From NCBI GenBank assembly GCA_016721905.1, contig JADKHH010000026.1, forward strand, positions 1-64,000: DNA of 64,000 nucleotides, read 5' to 3'. Each line of letters begins with the position of its first letter. Within the stretch, counting starts at the first letter, position 1. The notes under the pieces are model-generated. The model made no database searches and was not told the origin of the DNA. It worked only from the letters and a program-made list of their open reading frames with translations. A program made the translations under genes and the position numbers. This document shows, one piece after another, positions 12,701-21,494 of the stretch. Origin of the DNA: Candidatus Opimibacter skivensis. GTDB lineage: Bacteria; Bacteroidota; Bacteroidia; Chitinophagales; Saprospiraceae.

Positions 12701-15700
12701 AATTATCATTCGCCGTCGGAATCAAAGCTTGAGCTGCGGCTATACCTGCCCCGTCACTACATTCAATCGTCATATCCAGCGCTCCGGCCATTGTGGTCCA
12801 TGTCGGAGACGTATTGTCCGTGATCGTGATGACTTGTGTGTATACTTCTGAAATATTACCGCATGCGTCGGTTACTGTCCAGGTATTGGTATAAGTCCCT
12901 TCCTGAGGGCAGGTCATGCCTGGAACAAAAGCGCCGGCTACTTCTATGATATTAGTCACGTCGCCATCACAAAGATCAGTTGCTACAGGTATCGCTGCCT
13001 GCGCCAATGCTATACCTGCGGCATCACTGCATTCCAGCGTTGCATCTAACGCGCCTGCTAATGTTGTCCAGGTTGGTGCGGTATTGTCCGTGATCGTGAT
13101 CACTTGAGTGTAGACTTCTGAAATATTACCACATGCATCGGTCACTGTCCACGTATTGGTATAGGTACCTTCTTCAGGGCAGGTCATGCCTGGTACAAAT
13201 GCGCCGGCTACTTCTACGATATTAGCCACATCGCCATCACAATTGTCGGTCGCAACAGGTATCGCAGCCTGAGCCAAAGCTATGCCGGCCGCATCACTGC
13301 ATTCAAGTGTTACATCCAGGGCTCCTGCCATGGTTGTCCATGTCGGAGAAGTATTGTCTGTGATTGTGATCACTTGTGTGTACACTTCTGAAATATTGCC
13401 ACATGCGTCGGTCACTGTCCATGTATTGGTATACGTCCCTTCCTGTGGGCAAGTCATACCTGGCACAAATGCTCCGGCTACTTCTACGATATTGGCCACA
13501 TCGCCATCACAATTATCGGTCGCAACAGGTATCGCAGCTTGTGCTAAAGCTATACCGGCGGCATCACTGCATTCCAGTGTTGCATCAAGTGCGCCTGCCA
13601 TTGTGATCCATGCAGGTGCTGTATTATCTGTGATCGTGATGACTTGGGTGTATACTTCTGAAATATTGCCACATGCGTCGGTCACGGTCCATGTATTGGT
13701 ATACGTCCCTTCCTGTGGGCAGGTCATGCCTGGTACAAAAGCACCAGCTACCTCTACAATATTGCTTACATCTATATCGCAATTATCATTCGCCACCGGG
13801 ATCAATGCTTGTGCAGCTGATATACCTGCTGCATCACTGCATTCCAGCGTCACATCTAATGCGCCTGCCATGGTAGTCCATGCAGGTGCTGTATTATCTA
13901 TGATCGTAATGACTTGTGTGTATACTCCTGAAACATTGCCGCAAGCATCGGTCACGGTCCAGGTATTGGTATAGGTACCCTCTTGAGGACAGGTCATGCC
14001 TGGAACAAATGCGCCTGCTACTTCTACGATATTAGTTACATCCCCGTCGCAATTATCACTCGCAACCGGTATCGCAGCCTGAGCTAATGCTATACCAGCT
14101 ACATCACTGCATTCAAGGGTTACATCCAATGCACCGGCCATGGTTGTCCATGTAGGCGCTGTATTATCCGTGATCGTGATGACTTGGGTGTATACTTCTG
14201 AAATATTGCCGCATGCATCGGTCACGGTCCAGGTGTTCGTGTATGTTCCTTCTTGAGGACAGGTCATACCCGGCACAAATACACCTGCTACCTCTACGAT
14301 ATTCGCCACATCTACATCACAATTGTCGGTTGCAACCGGTATCGCTGCCTGCGCTAAGGCTATGCCTGCTGCATCACTGCATTCCAGTGTTATATCCAAT
14401 TCGCCTGCCATTGTGGTCCATGCAGGTGCTGTATTGTCTGTGATCGTGATCACTTGTGTATAAACATTTGAAATATTGCCGCATGCATCGGTCACGGTCC
14501 AGGTATTTGTATACGTCCCTTCTTCAGGACAAGTCATACCTGGCACAAAGGCACCGGCCACTTCTACGATATTTGCCACATCGCCATCGCAATTATCGGT
14601 CGCGACAGGTATCGCTGCTTGCGCTAATGCGATACCAGCTGCATCATTGCATTCCAGTGTTGCATCAAGTGCACCTGCAGTCGTCGTCCAGGTTGGTGCT
14701 GTATTATCTGTGATCGTGATCACTTGTGTGTATACTTCTGAAATATTGCCACATGCGTCCGTTACTGTCCATGTATTGGTGTACGTACCTTCTTGCGGGC
14801 ATATCATACCCGGCACAAAGGCTCCGGCTACTTCTACGATATTAGCTACATCGCCATCGCAATTATCACTCGCAACAGGTATCATTGCTTGTGCGACAGC
14901 TATGCCTGCTGCATCACTGCACTCCAGTGTCGCATCTAATGCGCCTGCCATTGTGGTCCATGTTGGAGAAGTATTGTCCGTGATCGTGATGACTTGGGTA
15001 TATACTTCTGAAATATTGCCACATGCGTCGGTTACTGTCCAGGTATTGGTATACGTCCCTTCCTGAGGGCACGTCATGCCTGGTACAAATGCGCCGGCAA
15101 CTTCTACGATATTAGCAACATCTGCATCACAATTGTCTGTTGCAACTGGTATTGCTGCCTGAGCCAACGCTATGCCGGCAGCATCGCTGCATTCCAGCGT
15201 TACATCCAATGCGCCTGCCATGGTTGTCCAGGTAGGTGCTGTATTGTCTGTGATTGTAATCACTTGTGTGTAGACTGCTGACACATTGCCGCATGCATCA
15301 GTCACTGTCCAGGTATTGGTATATGTCCCTTCCTGAGGGCAGGTCATACCGGGTACAAATGCGCCGGCAACTTCTACGATATTCGCCACATCGACATCAC
15401 AATTATCGGTTGCAAACGGTATCGCAGCCTGAGCCAACGCTATGCCGGCTGCATCACTGCATTCCAGCGTTACATCCAATGCGCCTGCCATGGTTGTCCA
15501 GGTAGGTGCTGTATTATCTATGATCGTGATCACCTGGGTATATATGTCTGAAACATTTCCACATGCGTCTGTCACGGTCCACGTATTAGTATATGTCCCT
15601 TCCTGAGGGCATGTCATACCTGGAACAAAAGCTCCGGCGACCTCTACAATATTGCTTACATCTACATCACAATTATCATTCGCCACCGGTATCAAAGCTT

Positions 15701-18700
15701 GGGCTGCGGCTATGCCTGCTGCATCACTACATTCAAGTGTTACATCCAATGCACCTGCCATGGTTGTCCATGCCGGAGCGGTATTATCTGTGATCGTGAT
15801 GACTTGAGTATAAACTTCTGAAACATTGCCGCATGCATCCGTCACCGTCCATGTATTGGTATACGACCCTTCCTGAGGGCAGGTCATGCCGGGAATAAAT
15901 GCCCCGGCTACTTCTACGATATTAGCCACATCGACATCACAATTGTCACTCGCTACAGGTATTGCAGCTTGTGCTAATGCTATGCCTGCTGCATCACTGC
16001 ATTCCAGCGTCACATCTAATGCGCCCGCCATGGTTGTCCATGTAGGTGCTGTATTATCTGTAATCGTGATCACTTGTGTGTATACTGCTGAAATATTGCC
16101 GCACGCATCCGTCACTGTCCATGTGTTGGTATATGTGCCTTCTTGCGGACAGGTCCCAGGCACAAATGCGCCAGCTACTTCTACGATATTCGCCACATCG
16201 ACATCACAATTGTCGGTCGCAACCGGTATCGCTGCCTGTGCTAAAGCTATGCCTGCTGCATCACTACATTCCAGCGTCACATCTAATGCGCCCGCCATGG
16301 TTGTCCATGTAGGTGCTGTATTATCAGTAATCGTGATCACTTGTGTGTATACTGCTGAAATGTTGCCACATGCATCGGTCACTGTCCACGTGTTAGTATA
16401 CGTCCCCTCCTGAGGGCAGGTCATGCCCGGTACGAATGCACCGGCTACTTCTACGATATTCGTCACATCGCCATCACAATTATCGGTCGCAACAGGTATT
16501 GCTGCCTGTGCCAAAGCTATCCCAGCCGCATCACTACATTCCAGCGTCACATCTAATGCGCCCGCCATGGTTGTCCATGCAGGTGCTGTATTATCAGTAA
16601 TCGTGATCACTTGTGTATATACTGCTGAAATATTGCCGCATGCATCCGCTACTGTCCACGTATTGGTATACGTTCCTTCCTGTGGGCAGGTCATACCTGG
16701 CACAAAAGCACCAGCTACTTCAACGATATTCGCCACATCGATATCACAATTGTCGGTCGCAACAGGTATCGCTGCCTGTGCCAAAGCTATGCCTGCGGCA
16801 TCACTGCATTCCAGTGTTGCATTCAGTGCGCCTGCCATGGTTGTCCAGACCGGAGCGGTATTATCTGTGATTGTAATCACTTGTGTATATACTTCTGAAA
16901 TGTTACCACATGCATCGGTCACTGTCCATGTATTGGTATAGGTCCCCTCTTGAGGGCACGTCATGCCTGCAACAAAGGCACCGGCTACTTCTACGATATT
17001 CGTCACATTGCCATCGCAGTTGTCGGTCGCAACCGGAATCAATGCTTGTGCTGCAGCTAACCCTGCTACATCACTGCATTCCAAGGTCACATCCAGAGCT
17101 CCTGCCATGGTTGTCCATGCCGGAGCTGTATCATCAATTATCGTGATGACCTGTGTGAACACAATACTTGTATTTCCGCAAGCATCAGTGACCACCCACG
17201 TATTGGTATATGTACCTGCCTCCGGACAAGCGCCGGGTATAAAGGCACCTGAGGTCTTCATGATATTCGTAACATCCATATCGCAATTATCACTGGCCTC
17301 CGGAAACATAAGCTGTGCATCCTCAATACCCGGCATGTCACTACACTGTAAGGTAATATTCAAAGATCCCACCGGCGTTGACCATGTCGGTGCTGTATTA
17401 TCTATGATCGTAATGACCTGGGTATACACTGCACTGGTATTGCCACATGCATCTGTGACCACCCATGTATTGGTATATGTGCCAGCTTCCGGACATGCAC
17501 CTGGTACAAAGGCCCCTGAAGTTTTTACAATGTCGGACACATTTGGATCGCAGTTATCATCAGCTACAGGAAACATAGCCTGTGCTTCTCCTATGCCTGC
17601 CATATCACTACATTGTTTGGTGATGTTTAAGTCTCCGGAAGGAGTGATCCAGGTCGGAGCCGTATCATCTATGATGGTGATCACCTGTGTGTATACCGCA
17701 CTGGTGTTACCGCAATTGTCTGTCACTACCCAGGTATTCGTATACGAACCCGCTTCAGGACAAGACCCGGCAACGAATGCTCCTGATGTTTTCACGATGT
17801 CAGAGACGTTTGCATCGCAGTCATCAGCAGCTACAGGAAATAAAGCTTGAGCTTGTGCTATTCCCATTAAATCGCTGCATTGTTTGGTGACGTCCAGGTC
17901 ACCTGCCACGGTGGTCCAGGTTGGAGCTGTATTATCTATGATGGTGATCACCTGCGTGTACACTGAGCTGGTGTTACCGCAATTGTCTGTTACAACCCAT
18001 GTATTCGTATAGGTACCTGCTTCCGGGCATCCGTCAGGAGCAAAAGCACCTGACGTCTTGACAATATCAGACACATTTCCATCGCAATCATCGATTGCTT
18101 CAGGAAACATTAACTGAGCGTCTTCTATACCAGCTGCATCGCTGCATTGCAAAGTCAAATCCAATGCTCCCGGAATGGTGTTCCATACCGGGGCCGTATT
18201 GTCAATAATGGTAATGACCTGAACATAAGAGGCACTGATATTGCCACAATTATCACTGACGACCCATGAATTGGTGTAGGTGCCTTCTTCAGGACAAGCT
18301 CCTGGCACAAATGAGCCGGAAGTCTTTATAATACCACTTACATCAGCCCCACAATTGTCAGTGGCTTCAGGGAAAATTAAAAGGGCATCTTCAATCCCCG
18401 CAAGATCGCTACACTGTAGTGTCAAATCCAGTGCACCTTCCGGGGTGACCCAAGCAGGAGCTGTATTGTCCGTGATAGTGATCACCTGGGTATACACTGC
18501 AGAAAGATTACCACAGGCATCAATTACGGTCCATGTATTCGTGTATGTACCTTCCTCAGGGCATGCGCCAGCTTGAAAAGCACCGGATATCTTCATCAGG
18601 TCACTGACTTCGGCATCGCAATTATCGTCTGCTTCGGGAAACATCGCCTGTGCAGCATCAATACCTGATAAGTCACTGCATTCGAGTGTCACATTGAGGG

Positions 18701-21494
18701 CGCCGGGAAGTGTGGTCCATGTCGGAGCCGTATTGTCAGTGATAGTAATGACTTGTGTATAAACGCCTGACACATTGCCGCATGCATCTGTCACTGTCCA
18801 TGTATTGGTATACGTGCCTTCTTCAGGACAGAGGACACCTGGGACAAATGCACCTGTCACCTTTACACTATTGCTCACATCACCATCGCAAAGATCACTT
18901 GCAAAAGGCTCCAGTGACTGTGCTGCAAGTAAACCGGCTGCATCACTGCATTCAAGCGTTCTATTCAAAGCTCCCGGAACGGTGGTCCATGTAGGAGCCG
19001 TATTGTCCGTGATAGTAATCACTTGTGTATATACGACTGAAATATTGCCGCATGCATCCGTGACGGTCCATGTATTGGTATACGTACCTTCTTCAGGGCA
19101 AGTCATACCTGGCACAAACACGCCAGCTACCTCCACAATATTGCTTACATCTACATCACAATTATCATTCGCCACGGGTATCAAAGCTTGTGCTGCGGCT
19201 ATGCCTGCTGCATCACTGCATTCAAGTGTAACATCCAATGCACCTGGCATTGTTGTCCAGGTCGGAGCGGTATTGTCTGTAATCGAAATTACTTGTGTGA
19301 ATACTTCTGAAATATTGCCACACGCATCGGTCACCGTCCATGTATTGGTATACGTCCCCTCTTGAGGGCACGTCATGCCTGGCACAAATGCGCCGGCTAC
19401 TTCTACGATATTCGCTACATCTCCATCACAAAGATCGGTCGCTACAGGTATAGCAGCCTGAGCTGCAGTTATCCCTGCTGCATCACTGCACTCCAGTGTC
19501 GCATCCAGTGCGCCCGTCATTGTTGTCCATGTCGGTGCAGTATTGTCTGTGATCGTGATCACTTGCGTGTATACTGCTGACACATTGCCACAAGCATCAG
19601 TCACCGTCCATGTATTGGTATATGTCCCTTCCTGAGGACACGTCATGCCCGGAACAAAAGCGCCTGATACTTCTACGATATTAGTTACATCGCCATCACA
19701 AAGATCAATCGCAACCGGCATTAAAGCCTGAGCTGAAGCAATACCTGCTGCATCACTGCACTCCAGGGTTGCATCCAATGCCCCTGCAACCGTTGTCCAG
19801 GTCGGAGCGGTATTGTCGGTGATCGTAATCACCTGCGTGTATGCTGCTGATACATTACCACATGCATCAGTCACGGTCCATGTATTGGTATACGTCCCTT
19901 CCTGAGGGCAGGTCATGCCCGGAACAAAAGCGCCTGATACTTCTACGATATTAGTTACATCGCCATCACAAAGGTCAAGCGCAACCGGTATTAAAGCCTG
20001 AGCTGCAGTAATACCTGCTGCATCACTGCACTCCAGGGTTGCATCCAATGCCCCTGCAACCGTTGTCCAGGTCGGAGCGGTATTGTCGGTGATCGTAATC
20101 ACTTGCGTGTATACTGCTGATACATTACCACATGCATCGGTCACGGTCCATGTATTGGTGTACGTACCTTCCTGAGGACAGGTCATGCCCGGAACAAAAG
20201 CTCCGGATACTTCTACGATATTAGTTACATCTACATCACACAGATCACTCGCTACAGGTATCGCAGCCTGGGCTAATGCTATGCCTGCGGCATCACTGCA
20301 TTCCAGTGTCGCATCCAGTGCGCCTGCCATTGTTGTCCATGTAGGTGCAGTATTGTCTGTGATCGTGATCACCTGTGTGTACACTGCTGATACATTACCA
20401 CATGCATCGGTCACAGTCCATGTATTGGTGTATGTCCCTTCCTGAGGGCAAGTCATACCCGGCACAAAGGCGCCTGCTACCTCTACGATATTTGTCACAT
20501 CACCATCACATAGATCTGTCGCAACAGGTATCGCAGCCTGCGCTAATGCTATGCCTGCCGCATCACTGCATTCCAGTGTCGCATCCAGTGCGCCTGCCAT
20601 TGTTGTCCACGTAGGTGCGGTATTGTCTGTGATCGTAATCACCTGGGTGTACACTGCTGATACATTACCACATGCATCGGTTACTGTCCACGTATTGGTA
20701 TAGGTCCCTTCCTGAGGGCAGGTCATGCCTGGAACAAATGCGCCTGCTACCTCTACGATATTAGTCACATCGCCATCACAAAGATCACTCGCTACAGGTA
20801 TGAAAGCCTGAGCAGCTGCTATACCTGCCGCGTCACTGCACTCCAGTGTCATATCCAATGCCCCAGCCATTGTTGTCCATGTAGGTGCGGTATTATCTGT
20901 GATCGTAATCACCTGGGTGTACAGTGCTGATACATTACCACATGCATCAGTTACTGTCCATGTATTGGTATACGTCCCTTCCTGGGGACATGTCATACCC
21001 GGCACAAATGCTCCTGATACTTCTACGATATCAGACACATCGCCATCACAAAGATCACTCGCTACAGGATTCAGTGCTTGAGCGGTTGCTATACCTGCTG
21101 CATCATTGCATTCCAGCGTCACATCCAATGCACCTGCCATGGTTGTCCATGTCGGTGCGGTATTGTCTGTGATCGTGATGACCTGGGTATACACTGCTGA
21201 TACATTACCACACGCATCGGTCACGGTCCACGTATTCGTATATGTCCCTTCCTGAGGGCAAGTCATGCCTGGCACAAATGCTCCGGATACCTCTACGATA
21301 TTAGTCACATCGCCATCACAAAGATCACTCGCTACTGGTATCGCTGCCTGCGCTAATGCTATGCCTGCCGCATCACTACATTCCAATGTTGCATCTAACG
21401 CGCCTGCCAATGTGGTCCATGTCGGTGCAGTATTGTCTGTGATCGTGATCACTTGTGTGTACACTGCTGACACATTCCCACATGCATCGGTCAC
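3732..21494 (-). CDS. Giant A, C-terminal fragment: HYR-like/Ig-like repeat protein (5,920 residues from an internal ATG)
   Basis: Third frame segment of giant A. The ATG at 21494 lies inside repeat 23 of the 64-repeat array (MTDACGN; other copies have the same Met- or Val-Thr-Asp position mid-repeat), so it is not a real start. The frame continues upstream to the frameshift at about 21515. It holds repeats 24-64 of the 89-90 residue family, then three 75-residue repeats with CYPSTAAAEAA, nineteen 79-residue repeats with the pattern LPAPSTINCP...SVTRTWTATD, four further Ig/HYR-like domains, and the shared GSLR C-terminal module. Each repeat type carries four conserved cysteines. There is no T9SS type A tail. 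The stop is TAG at 3732-3734, directly before a strong terminator. Confidence 0.9.
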   Translation of the reverse strand: MTDACGNVSAVYTQVITITDNTAPTWTTLAGALDATLECSDAAGIALAQAAIPVASDLCDGDVTNIVEVSGAFVPGMTCPQEGTYTNTWTVTDACGNVSAVYTQVITITDNTAPTWTTMAGALDVTLECNDAAGIATAQALNPVASDLCDGDVSDIVEVSGAFVPGMTCPQEGTYTNTWTVTDACGNVSALYTQVITITDNTAPTWTTMAGALDMTLECSDAAGIAAAQAFIPVASDLCDGDVTNIVEVAGAFVPGMTCPQEGTYTNTWTVTDACGNVSAVYTQVITITDNTAPTWTTMAGALDATLECSDAAGIALAQAAIPVATDLCDGDVTNIVEVAGAFVPGMTCPQEGTYTNTWTVTDACGNVSAVYTQVITITDNTAPTWTTMAGALDATLECSDAAGIALAQAAIPVASDLCDVDVTNIVEVSGAFVPGMTCPQEGTYTNTWTVTDACGNVSAVYTQVITITDNTAPTWTTVAGALDATLECSDAAGITAAQALIPVALDLCDGDVTNIVEVSGAFVPGMTCPQEGTYTNTWTVTDACGNVSAAYTQVITITDNTAPTWTTVAGALDATLECSDAAGIASAQALMPVAIDLCDGDVTNIVEVSGAFVPGMTCPQEGTYTNTWTVTDACGNVSAVYTQVITITDNTAPTWTTMTGALDATLECSDAAGITAAQAAIPVATDLCDGDVANIVEVAGAFVPGMTCPQEGTYTNTWTVTDACGNISEVFTQVISITDNTAPTWTTMPGALDVTLECSDAAGIAAAQALIPVANDNCDVDVSNIVEVAGVFVPGMTCPEEGTYTNTWTVTDACGNISVVYTQVITITDNTAPTWTTVPGALNRTLECSDAAGLLAAQSLEPFASDLCDGDVSNSVKVTGAFVPGVLCPEEGTYTNTWTVTDACGNVSGVYTQVITITDNTAPTWTTLPGALNVTLECSDLSGIDAAQAMFPEADDNCDAEVSDLMKISGAFQAGACPEEGTYTNTWTVIDACGNLSAVYTQVITITDNTAPAWVTPEGALDLTLQCSDLAGIEDALLIFPEATDNCGADVSGIIKTSGSFVPGACPEEGTYTNSWVVSDNCGNISASYVQVITIIDNTAPVWNTIPGALDLTLQCSDAAGIEDAQLMFPEAIDDCDGNVSDIVKTSGAFAPDGCPEAGTYTNTWVVTDNCGNTSSVYTQVITIIDNTAPTWTTVAGDLDVTKQCSDLMGIAQAQALFPVAADDCDANVSDIVKTSGAFVAGSCPEAGSYTNTWVVTDNCGNTSAVYTQVITIIDDTAPTWITPSGDLNITKQCSDMAGIGEAQAMFPVADDNCDPNVSDIVKTSGAFVPGACPEAGTYTNTWVVTDACGNTSAVYTQVITIIDNTAPTWSTPVGSLNITLQCSDMPGIEDAQLMFPEASDNCDMDVTNIMKTSGAFIPGACPEAGTYTNTWVVTDACGNTSIVFTQVITIIDDTAPAWTTMAGALDVTLECSDVAGLAAAQALIPVATDNCDGNVTNIVEVAGAFVAGMTCPQEGTYTNTWTVTDACGNISEVYTQVITITDNTAPVWTTMAGALNATLECSDAAGIALAQAAIPVATDNCDIDVANIVEVAGAFVPGMTCPQEGTYTNTWTVADACGNISAVYTQVITITDNTAPAWTTMAGALDVTLECSDAAGIALAQAAIPVATDNCDGDVTNIVEVAGAFVPGMTCPQEGTYTNTWTVTDACGNISAVYTQVITITDNTAPTWTTMAGALDVTLECSDAAGIALAQAAIPVATDNCDVDVANIVEVAGAFVPGTCPQEGTYTNTWTVTDACGNISAVYTQVITITDNTAPTWTTMAGALDVTLECSDAAGIALAQAAIPVASDNCDVDVANIVEVAGAFIPGMTCPQEGSYTNTWTVTDACGNVSEVYTQVITITDNTAPAWTTMAGALDVTLECSDAAGIAAAQALIPVANDNCDVDVSNIVEVAGAFVPGMTCPQEGTYTNTWTVTDACGNVSDIYTQVITIIDNTAPTWTTMAGALDVTLECSDAAGIALAQAAIPFATDNCDVDVANIVEVAGAFVPGMTCPQEGTYTNTWTVTDACGNVSAVYTQVITITDNTAPTWTTMAGALDVTLECSDAAGIALAQAAIPVATDNCDADVANIVEVAGAFVPGMTCPQEGTYTNTWTVTDACGNISEVYTQVITITDNTSPTWTTMAGALDATLECSDAAGIAVAQAMIPVASDNCDGDVANIVEVAGAFVPGMICPQEGTYTNTWTVTDACGNISEVYTQVITITDNTAPTWTTTAGALDATLECNDAAGIALAQAAIPVATDNCDGDVANIVEVAGAFVPGMTCPEEGTYTNTWTVTDACGNISNVYTQVITITDNTAPAWTTMAGELDITLECSDAAGIALAQAAIPVATDNCDVDVANIVEVAGVFVPGMTCPQEGTYTNTWTVTDACGNISEVYTQVITITDNTAPTWTTMAGALDVTLECSDVAGIALAQAAIPVASDNCDGDVTNIVEVAGAFVPGMTCPQEGTYTNTWTVTDACGNVSGVYTQVITIIDNTAPAWTTMAGALDVTLECSDAAGISAAQALIPVANDNCDIDVSNIVEVAGAFVPGMTCPQEGTYTNTWTVTDACGNISEVYTQVITITDNTAPAWITMAGALDATLECSDAAGIALAQAAIPVATDNCDGDVANIVEVAGAFVPGMTCPQEGTYTNTWTVTDACGNISEVYTQVITITDNTSPTWTTMAGALDVTLECSDAAGIALAQAAIPVATDNCDGDVANIVEVAGAFVPGMTCPEEGTYTNTWTVTDACGNISEVYTQVITITDNTAPTWTTLAGALDATLECSDAAGIALAQAAIPVATDLCDGDVTNIIEVAGAFVPGMTCPQEGTYTNTWTVTDACGNISEVYTQVITITDNTSPTWTTMAGALDMTIECSDGAGIAAAQALIPTANDNCDGDVTNIIEVAGAFVPGMTCPQEGTYTNTWTVTDACGNISEVYTQVITITDNTAPAWSTMAGALDATLECSDAAGIALAQAAIPVATDNCDGDVANIVEVAGAFVPGMTCPEEGTYTNTWTVTDACGNISEVYTQVITITDNTSPTWITMAGALDVTLECSDAAGIALAQAAIPVATDNCDGNVANIVEVAGAFVPGMTCPEEGTYTNTWTVTDACGNISDVYTQVITITDNTSPAWTTMAGALDITLECSDAAGIALAQAAIPVATDNCDVDVTNIIEIAGAFVPGMTCPQEGTYTNTWTVTDACGNISEVYTQVITITDNTAPTWTTMAGALDASLECSDAAGIAAAQALIPVASDNCDGDVTNIVEVAGAFVPGMICPQEGTYTNTWTVTDACGNVSQVFTQVITITDNTAPVWTTAAGALDATLECSDAAGIAAAQALIPVATDNCDGDVANIVEVAGAFVPGMTCPEEGTYTNTWTVTDACGNISGVYTQVITITDNTSPTWTTMAGALDVTLECSDAAGIALAQAAIPVATDNCDGNVANIVEVAGAFVPGMTCPEEGTYTNTWTVTDACGNISNVYTQVITITDNTAPTWTTMAGALDVTLECSNAAGIALAQAAIPVASDNCDGNVANIVEVAGAFVPGMTCPQEGTYTNTWTVTDACGNISAVYTQVITITDNTSPVWSTVPGALNATLECSNAAGIALAQAAIPVATDNCDGDVSNIVEVAGAFVPGITCDEEGTYTNTWTVTDACGNISAVYTQVISIFDDTAPVIMTGSIAECYPSTAAAEAASLAATSATDNCTGLVTFAASTVGICSAEITVTATDPCGNQSFTSYNTRIDNQAPVITATSIAPCYQSTAAAEAAALLATSATDDCLGTITFEASTAGTCSAVVTVTATDECGNQSMTTYNTRIDNAIPILTPGVIAGCYPTAAAAEAAALAATTVTDDCLGTITYSTSTVGTCSAVITVTATDGCGNVGFTTYNTRIDNTSPVINPLPAPVTINCPTLPAFATAVATDACSLAPVLTFVDVTTPGACAGNYSVTRTWTATDECGNTSTASQTINVQDVTAPVFDPLPAPSTINCPAVPSFATPVIIDACGSSFTLTHSDQSTPGGCAGAYSVTRTWIATDGCGNSSSASQTINVQDVTGPVISTLPAPSTINCPATPSFVTATATDACGSSFSLNFADVNTPGDCPGEYSVTRTWTAIDACGNISTAAQTITVQDVTPPMIFAVPPTATISCPSQPQFSVAASDGCGFPFTLSSMDSTIPGDCPSEYTITRIWTATDLCGNAATASQSVTVQDITAPVIAALPAPTTINCPLTPSFAVATATDACGSQFSLTYTDATVTGDCAGEYSVTRTWTALDVCGNSSTKSQTIHVIDTDAPVIATLPAPSTIQCPSTPAFAVASVTDACGSAFTLTYNDVTTPGDCAGEYSVTRTWTATDACGNVSNASQTIHVIDVTAPVIASLPPVDTIDCPATPVFAIASATDACGSAFTLTYNDATVSGACNGEYTTTRTWTATDACGNVAIAAQIIHVQDVTAPVIATLPLPDTIDCPGLPVFAVATATDECASAFTLLFEDTTIPGACSGYYSAVRTWTATDDCDNVSTAVQVITVQDTTAPVINALPAPSTIECPAAPVFAVATASDLCGSSFTLVSTDQTTPGECAGEYSVTRTWTATDQCGNSSTAAQTIHVIDVSAPVIAALPAPTTINCPAIPAFTQAIATDACASSFTLTYSDVTTNGECAGEYDVTRTWTATDACGNASTASQTIHVIDTDAPVIGALPATSTINCPSTPSFATATATDACGSAFTLEFADVTALGDCAGEYTVTRTWTAIDDCGNVSTKAQVINVIDTDAPVIAALPAPSTINCPSTPSFAAASATDACGSAFSLVFNDVTTNGDCAGEYSVTRTWTATDDCGNISTASQTIHVIDTDAPVIDVLPAPSLIDCPATPVFAIATASDACGSAFTLTYNDVTTLGDCAGEYAVTRTWTATDACGNASTSSQTINVQDITAPVFDALPGLSTINCPATPSFATATATDNCGSNFSIVFDDVTTFGDCAGEYSVTRTWTATDDCGNVSIAAQTINVQDVTAPVIAPLPAVSTIDCPATPSFATASATDDCGSAFSLVFNDVTTFGDCAGEYSVTRTWTATDDCGNISTASQTIHVQDVTAPVINSLPAPTTINCPAVPSFATAVATDNCGSAFSLVFADVTTNGDCAGEYSVTRTWTATDDCGNISTASQTIHVQDVTAPVFNALPAPTTINCPATPAFETAVATDDCGSAFNLVFNDVTTFGDCAGEYSVTRTWTATDDCGNISTTLQTIHVQDVTAPVINSLPAPSTINCPATPSFATATASDNCGSAFSLVFNDVTTNGDCAGEYSVTRTWTATDDCGNVSNASQTINVEDVTGPVIASLPAPSVIHCPAVPSFAQATATDGCGSSFTLNFADQTTPGVCAGEYVVTRTWTATDACSNSTTATQVISVVDDTPPSVSGSIPLVNVTGCSASNAPAAVTTVAALEALGLSISDACANDASLTVTSSQTSAGTCPIVVTRTYVITDLCGNSSTAVAIIHINDTTPPVGSAPPGSFSNNVCLSMAVVAVPFNATVLATYYTDNCGGPVTAIPVDTTLIGDDCGWIIIYAYKVVDICGNALLNQNITHSGGDLTAPTGMPPMTSLNNNACKATAIATYPFNPVTAGAGYTDNCGASIIVTLTNTQLIGNDCSWAIIYTFSVKDQCNNALNAQQMVISGGDHTPPSFTRPPDITIFANELCQYNATVGITGDVTNESDGCSSSLNATFTDNVVNGSCACTYIISRTWHLVDACGNAAPNQVQTIYVYSVIVTNNNDSGPGSLREVVSCAPAGSTITFAPSLSGNPIVLTSGEITIDKDLTITGVGLFDLMISGNNASRIFHLQQGKTLTVAYVALKNASAATNGGAIYVEGNLRLNNILLQNNKENGLPKAMTLTSTGSFEAMGTIQIMN
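3735..4170 (-). other. Shared C-terminal module of giant A
   Basis: Final ~145 residues. Pattern in order: NNNDSGPGSLREVVSCAP, STITFAPSLSG, IVLTSGEITIDKDLTITG, LMISGNNASRIFHL, GGAIYVEGNLRLNNILLQNN, and the short tail TIQIMN. It is homologous along its whole length to the ends of the proteins at 33539-50581 and 51218-59425. The GSLR start and the regular strands resemble the CSLREA / choice-of-anchor right-handed beta-helix class (family knowledge). It takes the place of a T9SS tail. Confidence 0.8.
5214..9713 (-). repeat. 19 tandem repeats of about 79 residues (237 bp) in giant A
   Basis: 4,500 bp divided by 19 gives 236.8 bp per unit, matching the 19 units read. Consensus pieces: APVIxxLPAPSTINCP, ATATDACGSAFTL, DCAGEYSVTRTWTATD, CGNxSTASQTIHVxDVT. 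Four cysteines are conserved: CP, DxCG, xCAG and xCGN. These are HYR/Ig-like folds by pattern. The fourth unit is the most diverged. Units in the 3' part (about 5.5-6.7 kb) are the most alike, suggesting recent local duplication. Confidence 0.85.
9714..10389 (-). repeat. Three tandem repeats of about 75 residues in giant A
   Basis: 676 bp holding three units with core CYPSTAAAEAAxLAATxxTDxC, TxGxCSAxxTVTATDxCGN and YNTRIDN. A single related unit (DDCYPTVELAEAAAVAATT) stands just before the C-terminal module of giant B. The two proteins therefore share this domain type as well as their ends. Confidence 0.85.
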